From: Anaerolineales bacterium
Lineage (GTDB): Bacteria > Chloroflexota > Anaerolineae > Anaerolineales > Villigracilaceae
DNA: 64,000 bases
NCBI GenBank assembly: GCA_024710905.1
Contig: JANJTV010000153.1
Location: 1-64,000 of the forward strand
Reading direction: 5' to 3'
In this document: piece by piece, positions 24,947-33,904 of the stretch
Layout of the letters: each line of letters opens with the position of its first letter
Numbering within the stretch: the first letter of the stretch is position 1
The notes under the pieces: model-generated
Told to the model about the DNA's origin: nothing
What the model saw: only the letters and a program-made list of their open reading frames with translations
Databases searched by the model: none
Position numbers and translations under genes: made by a program

Positions 24947-25591
24947 TTAAAACAACTTCAACTGCTTCGGGTCATCTTTCGGCAATTCTTCTTTCGGGAC
25001 CACAACCGCCGGGCCGGGCTGGCCCAGTTCGCGGCGGGCGACATCCAGCAGGTCGGGGAGTTTGCCAAAATCCGCCAAGATGGTGGTCTTGAGCTGGGGC
25101 TGGTGCAGGGCCGCCGCCGGGTGAAACATGGGGATGACGAACCGGCCATTTACTTTGCGCATTTGCCCGTGTACCTGGCTGATCTTTGCGCCTGGCACAA
25201 ATTTTGCCATGGAAAAGCGCCCCAGGGTAATGATTATCTTCGGGTTTAAAGCCGCCATTTGTCGTTCCAGGTGTTTGTCACAGGCAGAGAGTTCTTCAGG
25301 CAGCGGGTCGCGGTTGCCGGGCGGGCGGCACTTGACCACATTCCCGATCCAGACATCTTCGCGTTTCAGGCCGGCCTGGGCCAGCAACTCGTTCAGGAAG
25401 TTGCCTGCCGCACCAACAAACGGGCGTCCCTGCTCATTTTCATTGTGGCCGGGGCCTTCGCCAATTAACATAATTTCCGCGTTGGCAGGCCCTTCACCCG
25501 GCACAGATTTGTTGCGGGTGGTATGCAGGCTGCACTGGGTGCAGGCCGAGACCTCACTGGCAATCTGTTGCAGGGTTTCTTCAGCACTCAT
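24947..25591 (-). CDS. Type-4 (family 4) uracil-DNA glycosylase
   Basis: A 214-residue [4Fe-4S] uracil-DNA glycosylase. GEGPGHNENEQGRPFVGAAG is motif A; the cluster cysteines appear in CTQCSLH and in VVKCRPPGNRDP...LSAC. MFHPAAALHQP is the C-terminal catalytic motif. It removes uracil from DNA. The last residues are QLKLF, an exact match to the QLxLF pentapeptide used by bacterial proteins to bind the beta sliding clamp. It overlaps rimI by four bases (ATGA). Confidence 0.93.
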   Translation of the reverse strand: MSAEETLQQIASEVSACTQCSLHTTRNKSVPGEGPANAEIMLIGEGPGHNENEQGRPFVGAAGNFLNELLAQAGLKREDVWIGNVVKCRPPGNRDPLPEELSACDKHLERQMAALNPKIIITLGRFSMAKFVPGAKISQVHGQMRKVNGRFVIPMFHPAAALHQPQLKTTILADFGKLPDLLDVARRELGQPGPAVVVPKEELPKDDPKQLKLF

Positions 25592-26049
25592 GCTTCCTCC
25601 GTCTTTTCCAGGCGCAAGGTCATCAACAGGGCATCTTCGCCGTTGTCCATGTAATATTTTTCGCGGCGGCCCACCACTTCAAAGCCAAATTGCTCATACA
25701 GGGCCAGGGCCGGGTCGTTCCCGGCGCGTACTTCCAGGTGGAAGATGCGTGCACCTTCCACGATGGCAGCATCCATTGCCGCGCGGATGATCTGCCTGCC
25801 CAGCCCGCGTCGCCGGGCCGCCGGGTGCACGGCCACCGTGGCAATATGGGCTTCATCCAGGACACACCAGAGCACCAGTGCAGCCTGTACCTGGTTGCCT
25901 TCTGTTAAGACCCAGCAGCGGGCATTCGGGTTGCGCATTTCTGCAGCAAACGCGCCTTCCGGCCAGGCCAGGCTAAAGGACAGCCGGTCCAGTTCGTTGA
26001 CGGCGGGCAGGTCGGTGAGGGTCATCGGGCGGATGGGCATGCTCGTCAC
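25588..26049 (-). CDS. rimI: Ribosomal protein alanine N-acetyltransferase (RimI-like)
   Basis: A 153-residue GNAT protein. The acetyl-CoA site is VAVHPAARRRGLGRQII (R/QxxGxG/A type), followed by FHLEVRAGNDPALALYEQFGFEVVGRREKYY, the RimI pattern with Asn/Tyr. It sits in the order tsaE-tsaB-rimI, the classical neighbourhood. The start codon at 26049 overlaps the tsaB stop (ATGA), and its own stop overlaps the UDG start in the same way. Confidence 0.9.
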   Translation of the reverse strand: MTSMPIRPMTLTDLPAVNELDRLSFSLAWPEGAFAAEMRNPNARCWVLTEGNQVQAALVLWCVLDEAHIATVAVHPAARRRGLGRQIIRAAMDAAIVEGARIFHLEVRAGNDPALALYEQFGFEVVGRREKYYMDNGEDALLMTLRLEKTEEA

Positions 26050-26714
26050 CCGGGAATCACTTCGCCGATATGCAGGTAGATGGGCGCCAGGCTGGCCGGG
26101 GCATCCACCTGCCCGTTTTGCCAGCGCTGCCAGGCCAGCTCAGCCAGTACGCCCGGGCGGCGGGCTGCCAGGGCCGGGGGGAGTAGTGTAACCTGCTTAT
26201 TGCCCGATAATGCCTGGCGTTCTGTGGCCGAGAGTTCACCGGTGATCATGGTTGGCTGCTGTATCTCGGCGGCCAACGCTTCAGCGGTGGTAACCAGCGG
26301 GCTGCCCGCAGGCTGCCATCCGCTTAACGAGGCGTGGAACCAGCCTAGGGCTAGGCGCCCACGCCCGGCGGCCAGCACACAACCCAGGGTGCGGCCCGCC
26401 TCCACGTTCACCTGCGCGGCGGACACTTCCAGGGTGGGGATTCCCACCAGCGGCAGGTTGCGGCTCATCGCCAGTCCTTTTGTAAAAGCCAGCCCCACCC
26501 GCAACGAGGTGAAAGAGCCTGGGCCAAGCGCCACACCAACGACCTGCAGGGTTTGCGGGCTGTCGCCGGTTTTGGCAAGCAGGTCTTGCACGGCGGGAGC
26601 CAGCTCAGTGGTGTGACGGGCGCGGGTCAGCCAGGAGAGTTCGGCTTGCAGGCCGTTTTCGTTATACAGCGCCAGCCCTAACAGGCTGGTGGAAGTATCG
26701 ATTGCCAGCAGCAT
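26046..26714 (-). CDS. tsaB: tRNA threonylcarbamoyladenosine synthesis protein TsaB
   Basis: A 222-residue ASKHA-fold protein: MLLAIDTSTSLLGLALYN at the N-terminus and VVGVALGPGSFTSLRVGLAFTKGLA in the middle are the TsaB hallmarks. It is the scaffold partner of TsaD in making the t6A modification of ANN-decoding tRNAs. TsaD is not in the window. Its start overlaps the tsaE stop by one base. Confidence 0.94.
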   Translation of the reverse strand: MLLAIDTSTSLLGLALYNENGLQAELSWLTRARHTTELAPAVQDLLAKTGDSPQTLQVVGVALGPGSFTSLRVGLAFTKGLAMSRNLPLVGIPTLEVSAAQVNVEAGRTLGCVLAAGRGRLALGWFHASLSGWQPAGSPLVTTAEALAAEIQQPTMITGELSATERQALSGNKQVTLLPPALAARRPGVLAELAWQRWQNGQVDAPASLAPIYLHIGEVIPG

Positions 26715-27175
26715 CAGGCCAGGGCTTTCAGCAATTCTTCGGCGCGACGGCCAAAGGCTTGCAGGGTAATATAGCGGTGGGTTTCGTTTTCATGTGCCAG
26801 GGTGACCCACAAACGGTCTGCAGGCAGGGATTCTGTGATGCGTTCCGGCCATTCCACCAGCGCCGGGCCTTGCGTTAGCATGGAGTCGAGGTCTAGTTCG
26901 TCGGCTTCAGCTGCAGATTCGATGCGATAGGTGTCGAGGTGGTGCAAGTGGTTGCGATCTTTTTCGCGGCGATAGATGTTGACCAACACAAAAGTCGGGC
27001 TGGAGACTTCATCGATGGAGCCCCAGCCCGCCGCCACCCCCTGGGTGAAGGTGGTTTTGCCTGCGCCGAGGTCGCCTTGCAGGCAGACCAAGTCGCCGGG
27101 CTTTAATACCGCGCCGAGTTTTTGGCCGAGGGCGCGGGTATCTGCCGGGGATGAACTGCGGAGAATCTGGGACAT
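26714..27175 (-). CDS. tsaE: tRNA threonylcarbamoyladenosine synthesis ATPase TsaE
   Basis: A 153-residue protein with the P-loop QGDLGAGKTTFTQGVAAGWG and SSPTFVLVNIY, then HLDTYRIESAAEADELDLDSML and VEWPERI, all standard for TsaE. It powers turnover of the TsaBD complex in t6A synthesis. It is first in the minus-strand run tsaE-tsaB-rimI-UDG, which continues without a strand change into the polysaccharide genes. Confidence 0.95.
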   Translation of the reverse strand: MSQILRSSSPADTRALGQKLGAVLKPGDLVCLQGDLGAGKTTFTQGVAAGWGSIDEVSSPTFVLVNIYRREKDRNHLHHLDTYRIESAAEADELDLDSMLTQGPALVEWPERITESLPADRLWVTLAHENETHRYITLQAFGRRAEELLKALA

Positions 27176-27274
27176 CGTTGGGGATTATACGTCAGGGGAT
27201 ATGGGAGGGCAAGCGAGGAAAACAGCCCGCTGCAGTTCATTGATACAATACAGAAAAAGCCGGGAGGTTTGTTG

Positions 27275-28087
27275 ATGGAAGTGATTCTCGTGGATATTCA
27301 ACTGTGGTTCTGGGATTTTTTACCCAAGGCTGTCTGGGCAATCGGTATTTTTGTGCTGGGTTGGTATTTTTCGGGCGTGCTGGCGCGTATGCTGCGAAAA
27401 GTGATGGAACAACACAATGTAGACCCCGGTGTGACCAACCTGGCGCATGATGTGGTGCGCTGGGGGTTGTTGATATACAGCGGCATCATGGCGCTGCAAC
27501 AGTTTACGGATGTCACCGCTTTCCTGGCCGGGTTGGGTATCCTCGGGTTTACAGTGGGTTTCGCGCTGCAAGAAACAATGAAGAACTTTGCCGCCGGGGT
27601 GCTGCTGCTGTTGCAAAAACCATTCCGAATTGGCGACAGCATCTCAGTGCAGGGGTTTGACGGTACGGTAACGGCCATCAACCTGCGCAGCACCGAACTG
27701 GTGGATATTAACGGGCGGGTGGTAATCCTGCCGAATGCCGAGGTTTTAGGCCATGCCATCATCAACTTTACGCGCAGTGTCAGGCGGCGTTTACAGGTTA
27801 TGGTGGGCGTGGCTTATGGTAGTGACCTAAAAAAGGTCAGCCAGGTGGCGCTGGATGCGGTGCGCGGCATCCCCGGTGTGCTGGAAGATCCGGCTCCGCA
27901 GGCCATGTTAAGCGTGTTCGGCGCCGCCTCGGTGGATGTAACCCTCTATATCTGGGTGGATACGACCCGGGTCGGGTTGCTGGCCGTGCAAGACCAGGCG
28001 ATTAAAAACCTTCACCAGGCCTTTGAAGCCAATGGTATTGAAATCCCTTACCCGACACAGACGCTGTTAATGAAGCGCGAGTCTTAA
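27275..28087 (+). CDS. Small-conductance mechanosensitive channel (MscS family)
   Basis: A 270-residue membrane protein. TM1 and TM2 are near residues 10-35 and 60-80; the pore helix is GLGILGFTVGFALQETMKNFAAGVLLLL, a recognisable TM3 pattern; PFRIGDSISVQGFDGTVTAINLRSTEL and VILPNAEVLGHAIIN are the beta-domain signature. It opens under membrane tension to release solutes. ATG 27275 has GGGAGG seven bases upstream; TTG codons at 27269 and 27272 are less likely. Confidence 0.92.
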   Translation: MEVILVDIQLWFWDFLPKAVWAIGIFVLGWYFSGVLARMLRKVMEQHNVDPGVTNLAHDVVRWGLLIYSGIMALQQFTDVTAFLAGLGILGFTVGFALQETMKNFAAGVLLLLQKPFRIGDSISVQGFDGTVTAINLRSTELVDINGRVVILPNAEVLGHAIINFTRSVRRRLQVMVGVAYGSDLKKVSQVALDAVRGIPGVLEDPAPQAMLSVFGAASVDVTLYIWVDTTRVGLLAVQDQAIKNLHQAFEANGIEIPYPTQTLLMKRES

Positions 28088-28107
28088 ATACTAGGTGGTT
28101 AATAAAT

Positions 28108-28151
28108 AAAAACTGGCGAATGATGCACAGTACATCATTCGCCAGTTTTTT
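28108..28151. terminator. Terminator between the MscS gene and the convergent glycosyltransferase
   Basis: The stem AAAACTGGCGAATGATG / CATCATTCGCCAGTTTT has a 7-base loop and a T-run. Confidence 0.95.
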
Positions 28152-28168
28152 GACTGTTAGACAGGCGG

Positions 28169-29314
28169 TTAGCTTTCTTTATCCACCAACCCGACCTTTT
28201 CACCGATCAGCCGGGCAATAGAACGCGAGGAGTTTGGCCGGGCGGCTTTGCGGCAGGCCTCGACCACTTTCTGGCGCGCCGCCGGGTTTTCCACCCAGTG
28301 GCGCAGGGTGGCCACCACACGTTGCGGCGTCGGCGCCCATACGCCTGTGCCAGTCTCGCGGACGTAGGTCACATTGCCGTCTTCCTGGCCAGGCAGTTTG
28401 GCGTACAGGATGATTGGCAGGTGCGCATTAAGGGACTCGGCAATCGTCCCTGGCCCGGCTTTGGTAATCAGCACATCGGCGGCGCGCATGAAGTCTGGCA
28501 TATCGCGGGTGAAGCCGTAAATTTTGGTCGGGATGTGCCAATCCACCTGCTCCAGGCTGGCTTTCAGACGTTCGTTGCGCCCAGCAACCACCACTTGGGC
28601 AACATCCAGCCCCGATTCATCAATGGCGCGGGCCGTCTGAGCCAGCGGCCCCATTCCCTCGCCGCCGCCGACCAGCACGGCAATAAATTTATCTGTGGGC
28701 CAGCCCAGCTTGTTACGCAGTTCAGTTTTGTCGCCGGTTGGGGCAGAGTAGCGGGCTGCAATTGGCTGGCCGACGGTGATGACATTCTCTGGTTCCATGC
28801 CGTACTCAATGGCCTTGAAGCGGGCAATATCTGTTGGCACACAGATCAGGTCGGCGCGCCGATCGAACCACAGGGCGTGGGTGGTGACCATATCGGTCAC
28901 GACGGTGATAAACGGTGGACGATGTTTTCCCAGTGCTTTTAAGATGAAGGAATTGGCCAGCGGATGCACCGTGACAATGATGTCCGAGGGGTGGCTGTCC
29001 ACGATTTTACGGGCGATGCGGCTGACTGCAGGCCACAGGGTGGCAGTGATGGCCCGCGCGCGGGCACGCCCGTCGCTGATATGGAAGCTGGCCCCCCACA
29101 GTTGCGGGGCCTTAACCATGTAGGGATACCACTGTGGCAGGCGGTTTATTGGCGTTGGCGTGTGCTCTTTGAAGAAATCAACCATTTCGGTGGTCATGGC
29201 GTTGCCGAATTCCAACTCCAGGGCTTCGATCAATGCTTCGGCAGCCGAACGATGCCCGCCGCCAGTGTCGGAAAACAGGAAGAGTACGTGGGGTTTTTTA
29301 GTGGGTTGGCTCAT
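28169..29314 (-). CDS. GT28 diacylglycerol glycosyltransferase (MGDG synthase-like)
   Basis: A 381-residue protein with [22 protein letters not shown], the N-terminal GGGH motif of MGDG synthase/UgtP-type enzymes. [24 protein letters not shown] and [12 protein letters not shown] and the donor-binding [22 protein letters not shown] follow. It would add a sugar to diacylglycerol to make membrane glycolipid, on the cytoplasmic side. The DUF951 gene just upstream overlaps its start by 17 bases. Confidence 0.85.
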   Translation of the reverse strand: MSQPTKKPHVLFLFSDTGGGHRSAAEALIEALELEFGNAMTTEMVDFFKEHTPTPINRLPQWYPYMVKAPQLWGASFHISDGRARARAITATLWPAVSRIARKIVDSHPSDIIVTVHPLANSFILKALGKHRPPFITVVTDMVTTHALWFDRRADLICVPTDIARFKAIEYGMEPENVITVGQPIAARYSAPTGDKTELRNKLGWPTDKFIAVLVGGGEGMGPLAQTARAIDESGLDVAQVVVAGRNERLKASLEQVDWHIPTKIYGFTRDMPDFMRAADVLITKAGPGTIAESLNAHLPIILYAKLPGQEDGNVTYVRETGTGVWAPTPQRVVATLRHWVENPAARQKVVEACRKAARPNSSRSIARLIGEKVGLVDKES

Positions 29315-29504
29315 GGGCTTGGGAGGGGAGAATGGTTTTCACACGGCGGGCCAGTTCCCGGCGGGTCAGCATGACGCGATGCTTGCAGGTGCAGCATTCC
29401 AGGCCGATATCCGCGCCGAGACGGGTCACCGTCCAGTCGTATCCACCGCAGGGATGCGGTTTGCGCAGGCGAACGATGTCTTTCACTTGCAAATCAGGGA
29501 GCAT
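29298..29504 (-). CDS. DUF951 family small protein
   Basis: A 68-residue protein, [21 protein letters not shown] followed by [26 protein letters not shown]. The HPCG and CxxC pieces are the family signature and may bind zinc. The fold is SH3-like and nucleic-acid binding has been suggested from sequence only. The start at 29504 (MLPDL) is the family start; the longer frame upstream overlaps the divergent phosphoribosyltransferase gene. Its stop lies inside the start region of the downstream glycosyltransferase. Confidence 0.85.
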   Translation of the reverse strand: MLPDLQVKDIVRLRKPHPCGGYDWTVTRLGADIGLECCTCKHRVMLTRRELARRVKTILPSQAHEPTH

Positions 29505-29582
29505 GTAAAAATTATACCTTATCGGTCGGCGGGCAATTGTGATACACTTTTTTTGCTGATTTTTCGAAGGCGAGGTGACAAA

Positions 29583-30134
29583 ATGACCCAACAAACACAC
29601 TACGACATCGAAATTGCCGGGCTGAAACGCAGTTTGCGCCTGTTCGAGGTGGCTCCCGGATTGAAGATTGCCATCCTGAACATTCTCGGCGATACCGATC
29701 TGGTACAGGCCTCAGCTCGCGAACTGGGCAGGAAACTGGCCAGCCGTGATTATGACATCCTGGTGACGGCGGAGGCCAAATCCATCCCGCTGGCGTATGC
29801 CCTTTCGGCGGAAACCAAAAAACCCTATGTGGTACTGCGCAAGGCGTACAAGCCATACATGGGTGATGCGTTGAAAGCCGAAACACTTTCCATTACCACC
29901 GGCCAGCCGCAGACGTTGATCTTGGACGAGAAAGACCGCAAACTGGTAAAAGGCAGGAAGATCGTGCTAGTGGATGATGTCATCAGCACCGGCTCAACCC
30001 TGCAGGGCATGCGCATGATTATGGAAAAAGCCGGGGCCAGCGTGGTGGCCGAGGCAGCCATCCTGACCGAGGGCGAGAAATCCAAGTGGCGGGAGATTGT
30101 CGCGCTGGGTCATTTGCCACTGTTTACAGAATAA
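29583..30134 (+). CDS. Adenine phosphoribosyltransferase-like protein
   Basis: A 183-residue type I phosphoribosyltransferase. The PRPP motif is [35 protein letters not shown] and [14 protein letters not shown] match the Apt/PurR-like branch. It may salvage adenine, or be an Apt-like protein with a different base, since the N-terminal hood differs from Escherichia coli Apt. GGCGAGG lies about eight bases before the ATG. It is divergent from DUF951 and ends in a terminator. Confidence 0.82.
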   Translation: MTQQTHYDIEIAGLKRSLRLFEVAPGLKIAILNILGDTDLVQASARELGRKLASRDYDILVTAEAKSIPLAYALSAETKKPYVVLRKAYKPYMGDALKAETLSITTGQPQTLILDEKDRKLVKGRKIVLVDDVISTGSTLQGMRMIMEKAGASVVAEAAILTEGEKSKWREIVALGHLPLFTE

Positions 30135-30143
30135 ACCCCTTGG

Positions 30144-30173
30144 AGCGGTCAGTTGCTGGCCGCCCTTTGTTTT
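30144..30173 (+). terminator. Terminator of the phosphoribosyltransferase gene
   Basis: AGCGGTCAG / CTGGCCGCC stem with a T-rich tail (CTTTGTTTT) overlapping the stop of the convergent gene. Confidence 0.75.
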
Positions 30174-30906
30174 ACAACGGCGGGTACGGGTACGCCCGGC
30201 GATATTCCGGCGGCAGGGGGAAGACGCCGCCACGCAGCAGCTCTGCGGCGCGTTGGGCCAGGGCGGCGATTTCTTCAAGGTGGAGCAGGGCCTGTAAAAC
30301 GGCGGGCAGGTCTTCGGGTGCGGCCAGCGCATCAGACAGCCGCTGCAGGTCGGCGCATAAATTTTCATCGATCGGCTGGCCTGCAAAATCCCAGATCACA
30401 CTACGTAATTTATCTTCCACATGAAAACACAGGCCATGGTCAATGGCGTACAGGTGGCGTGTGCCCTTCTCAAAAAAGACGTGGCTGCCCTTGCGGTCGG
30501 CGTTGTTGGTCAGGTGGTCAAACAGGGCCACCGGGCGCAGGCGGGCACGGTCTTCAGGCTTGAAGTTGAAGTAATGGTAATTGGGATTGTACTCAATGAA
30601 CTGTTGCAGCGAACCAGGGCCGTACGGGCCGTCCGGCGCGAGGATGGTGTACGGCACCAGCCCCCAGCCTAAAAAACGGCTGACTTCGTAAGCGGCCACT
30701 TCGCGCAGGCATAAGGTCTCTTCGGGGAAGTCCCACAGCGGCTGTTCGCCGCGAATGGGTTTGTAGACTGCCGGGTAACTGGTCTCGTTATGGGTGACCT
30801 GCACCAGGAAGGTGTAGTTGGAGCCAAGTGTAAACTGGCCTTCCAGCTCGATATGCCCGCTGGCAAAGGCCGCTTGCAGGGCCGGTAAAATCTCTGGCTG
30901 GGTCAT
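30172..30906 (-). CDS. SCO1664-like family protein (phosphatidylinositol-kinase-like fold)
   Basis: A 244-residue protein. GQFTLGSNYTFLVQVTHNETSYPAVYKPIRGEQPLWDFPEETL is the N-lobe with a Lys for ATP. LFDHLTNNADRKGSHVFF looks like a catalytic loop and YAIDHGLCF like the metal-binding DHG motif. The family is uncharacterised but resembles PI3/4-kinase-type and HipA-like kinases. In actinobacteria its genes neighbour a DUF3090 gene; here DUF3090 lies two genes upstream, with a GNAT gene between, overlapped by four bases. Confidence 0.85.
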   Translation of the reverse strand: MTQPEILPALQAAFASGHIELEGQFTLGSNYTFLVQVTHNETSYPAVYKPIRGEQPLWDFPEETLCLREVAAYEVSRFLGWGLVPYTILAPDGPYGPGSLQQFIEYNPNYHYFNFKPEDRARLRPVALFDHLTNNADRKGSHVFFEKGTRHLYAIDHGLCFHVEDKLRSVIWDFAGQPIDENLCADLQRLSDALAAPEDLPAVLQALLHLEEIAALAQRAAELLRGGVFPLPPEYRRAYPYPPL

Positions 30907-31436
30907 TCGGCAGCGCTCAACAGGTCTGGCAGGCGTGGCCAGCCGTAGGCTTCTTCCATCAGGTTCTGGCCGTTGATGTCGATGACTTTTTCAGTAACGA
31001 ACTGGCCGCCCATGCTGCGGTAAAAACCACGCGCGGGGTTGTCTTTCAGCACCCAGACCAGCATGTTCGCAAAGTTGTTTTGCTGCAGGAAACCCGCCAC
31101 CGCCAGGAACAACCCGCGGCCCATGCCTTGCCCTTGGGCGTTCTGAAGTAGGTAAATGGCGTACAACTCACCGTCAAAGGGAAGTTCCGGGTCTCGCTGC
31201 GGGCCGCCGCTGGCAAACCCGGCAGGCTCACCCGAGGCGTTTTCGCCGAGCAACAGGCATTGCCTGGCTGACGGCGGCAGGGACAGGGCGCGCTGCCACT
31301 GCGCCAGCCGCGACTCAACCGAGAGGTTGGCCAGCGTTTCGGCATCTACAATGCCGCTATAGGTCGAGCGCCAGCTTGCCACATGGATGTGGGCTATGGC
31401 TGGCGCATCTTCAGGTCGGGCGGGGCGAATGTTCAC
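30903..31436 (-). CDS. GNAT family N-acetyltransferase
   Basis: A 177-residue protein starting MNIRPARPEDAPAIAHIHVASWRSTYSGIV, with ELYAIYLLQNAQGQGMGRGLF as the acetyl-CoA motif and LVWVLKDNPARGFYRSMGGQFVTEKVIDING at the C-terminus. It is similar to a large group of uncharacterised acetyltransferases with this WRxxYxG start. Substrate unknown. It is sandwiched between DUF3090 and the SCO1664-like gene, overlapping the latter by four bases, which suggests a shared task. Confidence 0.85.
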   Translation of the reverse strand: MNIRPARPEDAPAIAHIHVASWRSTYSGIVDAETLANLSVESRLAQWQRALSLPPSARQCLLLGENASGEPAGFASGGPQRDPELPFDGELYAIYLLQNAQGQGMGRGLFLAVAGFLQQNNFANMLVWVLKDNPARGFYRSMGGQFVTEKVIDINGQNLMEEAYGWPRLPDLLSAAE

Positions 31437-31445
31437 AGCAGGGGA

Positions 31446-31973
31446 TCAGTGCAGGTAACCGTTCTTTTTGGGGCAGAAGTGACCGCCCGGCTCCATGGGT
31501 TGGCCGCATTGCGGACAGATGGGTCGCCCGCGCTGGGCAACCTCCAAGCCCCAGCGGGCCATGGCGCGCGCCTGGCTGCGGGTGCACCAAAAACGGATCA
31601 CGGCGGCGTCTTCGGGGTCCTGTTCTTCGGCCAGGATTTCGCGGGTAACGATGACGACCATGTCACGCTCGTGTTCGTAACCCAGGCCAATTTCACCGGC
31701 GCGGAAGACCGGCTCGACAGGCGGGTTGATGCGCATTTGCTCCTCGGAATATTTTGGCGAGGCTTCTTCCAGTTCCGGGTGCTGGCGGGCCAACTGGGCT
31801 AGGAATTGCTCAATGCCAACGGCCAGCGATTGCAACTGTACTTTTTCGATGATGATGGTTACGGTGCGGGCGGCTTGCCAGGCATGCATATAAAAAACAC
31901 GCTGGCCGGGGGTGCCAATTGCATCGGTGGTCAGGTGGTCGCAGGGGTCAACATCAATTTCAAAACGGGGCAT
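31446..31973 (-). CDS. DUF3090 family protein
   Basis: A 175-residue protein. GTPGQRVFYMHAWQAARTVTIIIEKVQLQSLAVGIEQFL is the family core; AGEIGLGYEHERDMVVIVTRE follows. The C-terminus RPICPQCGQPMEPGGHFCPKKNGY is a zinc-ribbon-like segment with three Cys and one His. Function is unknown. In actinobacteria the family pairs with the SCO1664-like family and a phosphomutase-like protein; the third partner is not visible here. Divergent from the methylmalonyl-CoA mutase gene. Confidence 0.88.
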   Translation of the reverse strand: MPRFEIDVDPCDHLTTDAIGTPGQRVFYMHAWQAARTVTIIIEKVQLQSLAVGIEQFLAQLARQHPELEEASPKYSEEQMRINPPVEPVFRAGEIGLGYEHERDMVVIVTREILAEEQDPEDAAVIRFWCTRSQARAMARWGLEVAQRGRPICPQCGQPMEPGGHFCPKKNGYLH

Positions 31974-32125
31974 GGGTCACCTGTGAACAAGGTTGCAAAA
32001 AGTATACCAGAAGCAACCTTGCTGGCCAGGCTTGCTAATGGAATTCATACATTGGATGCATGGTTTTTCCGGAATGGGCGTCAATTCCTTTGCCCCTTTG
32101 CGGTTAGGGTTTCCCCGGCTTAAAG

Positions 32126-32131
32126 TATAAT
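32126..32131 (+). promoter_or_regulatory. -10 box upstream of methylmalonyl-CoA mutase
   Basis: TATAAT 38 bases before the start codon; the -35 region (TTAGGG) is poor. A GGAGAGGAG ribosome site precedes the ATG. Confidence 0.4.
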
Positions 32132-32169
32132 TCGCAGCATTCGCCAAACGGTTTGGAGAGGAGACAGTG

Positions 32170-33849
32170 ATGTACGACCCTAAAAAACTAGAAGAACTCA
32201 AGAAATCCACTGAAAACTGGGAGCAAACCAGCCTGAAGAAAGCCCTCGGCTCGCTGCCCGAACGCCAGGACCAGTTCATCACCACATCATCCGAGCCCAT
32301 TAATCGCCTGTACAGCCCGCTCGACACGGCCAGCCTGGATTATGACCGCGACCTGGGCCACCCCGGTGAATATCCCTACACACGCGGCGTACACCCCACC
32401 CTGCATCGTTCCAAACTGTGGACCATGCGCATGTTTGCCGGGTTCGGCACCGCCGAAGAGACCAATGCCCGCTTCAAGTACCTGCTCAGCCAGGGACAAA
32501 CCGGCCTGAGCATCGCTTTCGACCTGGCCACGCTGATGGGCTATGATACCGACCAGCCAGAAGCCATCGGTGAATTTGGCAAGTGTGGTGTGGCGGTCTC
32601 CTCCTTAAAAGATATGGAAATCCTGCTGGACGGCATCCCGCTGGACAAAGTCTCCACCAGCATGACCATCAACTCCCCGGCGGCCATCATCTGGGCCATG
32701 TACATTGCCGCCGCCGAAAAACAGGGTGTTCGTCCCGACCAATTGCGCGGCACGACCCAGAACGACATCCTGAAGGAATTTATTGCCCAGAAGGAGTTCA
32801 TCTTCCCGCCGGAACCCTCCATGCGCCTGGTGGTGGATACGATGGAATACGGCTCGCAGGCTGTGCCGCAGTGGAATACCATTTCAATCAGCGGATACCA
32901 CATCCGCGAGGCAGGCTCCACCGCCGCGCAGGAACTGGCCTTCACGCTCTCCGACGGATTCGAGTACGTACGTTGGGGCATTGCCCGGGGCATGGATGTG
33001 GACGAATTTGCCCCGCGCCTGTCCTTCTTCTTTAACGCCCACAACGATTTCTTTGAAGAGATTGCCAAATACCGCGCTGCGCGTCGCATCTGGGCGCGTG
33101 AGATGCGCGACACCTTCGGCGCGAAGAATCCGCGCTCGTGGCTGCTGCGCTTCCACACCCAGACAGCGGGCGTTTCGCTCACCGCCCAGCAGCCGGAGAA
33201 CAACGTGGTGCGCGTCGCCATCCAGGCGCTGGCGGCTGTGCTGGGCGGTACACAAAGCCTGCACACCAATAGCCTCGACGAAGCGCTGGCCCTGCCCTCC
33301 GAGCATGCCGTCACCATTGCCCTGCGCACCCAGCAGGTGATTGCCGAAGAATCCGGCGTGACAAACACCATAGACCCGCTGGGCGGCTCGTTCTTTGTGG
33401 AGGCCCAGACTGATCGCATCGAACGCCAGGCCTACGATTATTTTGAACGCATTGCCCAACTGGGCGGCGTCATCCCCGCGCTGGAGAAGGGATTCTTCCA
33501 GAGCGAGATCTCAGATGCGGCCTATCGCTACCAGCGAGAAATTGACGCGGGCATCCGCAAGATCGTGGGCGTCAACGCCTACGTGGAACAAAAACCGCTT
33601 TCCATCCCGATCCTTGAGATGGACCCGCAGGGTTACCAGCGCCAAGTCTCGCGCCTCGAAGACGTGCGCCGCACGCGTGACAGCGGCCGAGTGGGCCAGG
33701 CGCTGGATAAACTGCGCATCGCCTGCGCCGGGACGGAGAACACCATGCCTTACATCCTCGACGCGGTGCGCGCCTATGCCACCCTGGGCGAGATCGTTGG
33801 TGTGATGAAACAAGAGTTCGGCACCTACGAAGAACCGAACTGGATTTAG
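32170..33849 (+). CDS. Methylmalonyl-CoA mutase, large catalytic subunit
   Basis: A 559-residue TIM-barrel subunit without the B12 domain. [24 protein letters not shown] is the substrate-binding signature of acyl-CoA mutases; [37 protein letters not shown] and [12 protein letters not shown] are standard. [27 protein letters not shown] closes the barrel. Paired with the small subunit at 11772 it converts succinyl-CoA and methylmalonyl-CoA. A GTG one codon upstream (32167) is an alternative start. The two subunits being encoded 20 kb apart is notable. Confidence 0.94.
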   Translation: MYDPKKLEELKKSTENWEQTSLKKALGSLPERQDQFITTSSEPINRLYSPLDTASLDYDRDLGHPGEYPYTRGVHPTLHRSKLWTMRMFAGFGTAEETNARFKYLLSQGQTGLSIAFDLATLMGYDTDQPEAIGEFGKCGVAVSSLKDMEILLDGIPLDKVSTSMTINSPAAIIWAMYIAAAEKQGVRPDQLRGTTQNDILKEFIAQKEFIFPPEPSMRLVVDTMEYGSQAVPQWNTISISGYHIREAGSTAAQELAFTLSDGFEYVRWGIARGMDVDEFAPRLSFFFNAHNDFFEEIAKYRAARRIWAREMRDTFGAKNPRSWLLRFHTQTAGVSLTAQQPENNVVRVAIQALAAVLGGTQSLHTNSLDEALALPSEHAVTIALRTQQVIAEESGVTNTIDPLGGSFFVEAQTDRIERQAYDYFERIAQLGGVIPALEKGFFQSEISDAAYRYQREIDAGIRKIVGVNAYVEQKPLSIPILEMDPQGYQRQVSRLEDVRRTRDSGRVGQALDKLRIACAGTENTMPYILDAVRAYATLGEIVGVMKQEFGTYEEPNWI

Positions 33850-33869
33850 ATAGAAGGAAAGGAAGAATC

Positions 33870-33899
33870 GCCGCGTGGAGCATTCCACGCGGCGGTTTT
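33870..33899 (+). terminator. Terminator of the mutase gene
   Basis: Stem GCCGCGTGGA / TCCACGCGGC, loop GCAT, followed by GGTTTTGTGTTTT. Confidence 0.9.
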
Positions 33900-33904
33900 G
33901 TGTT

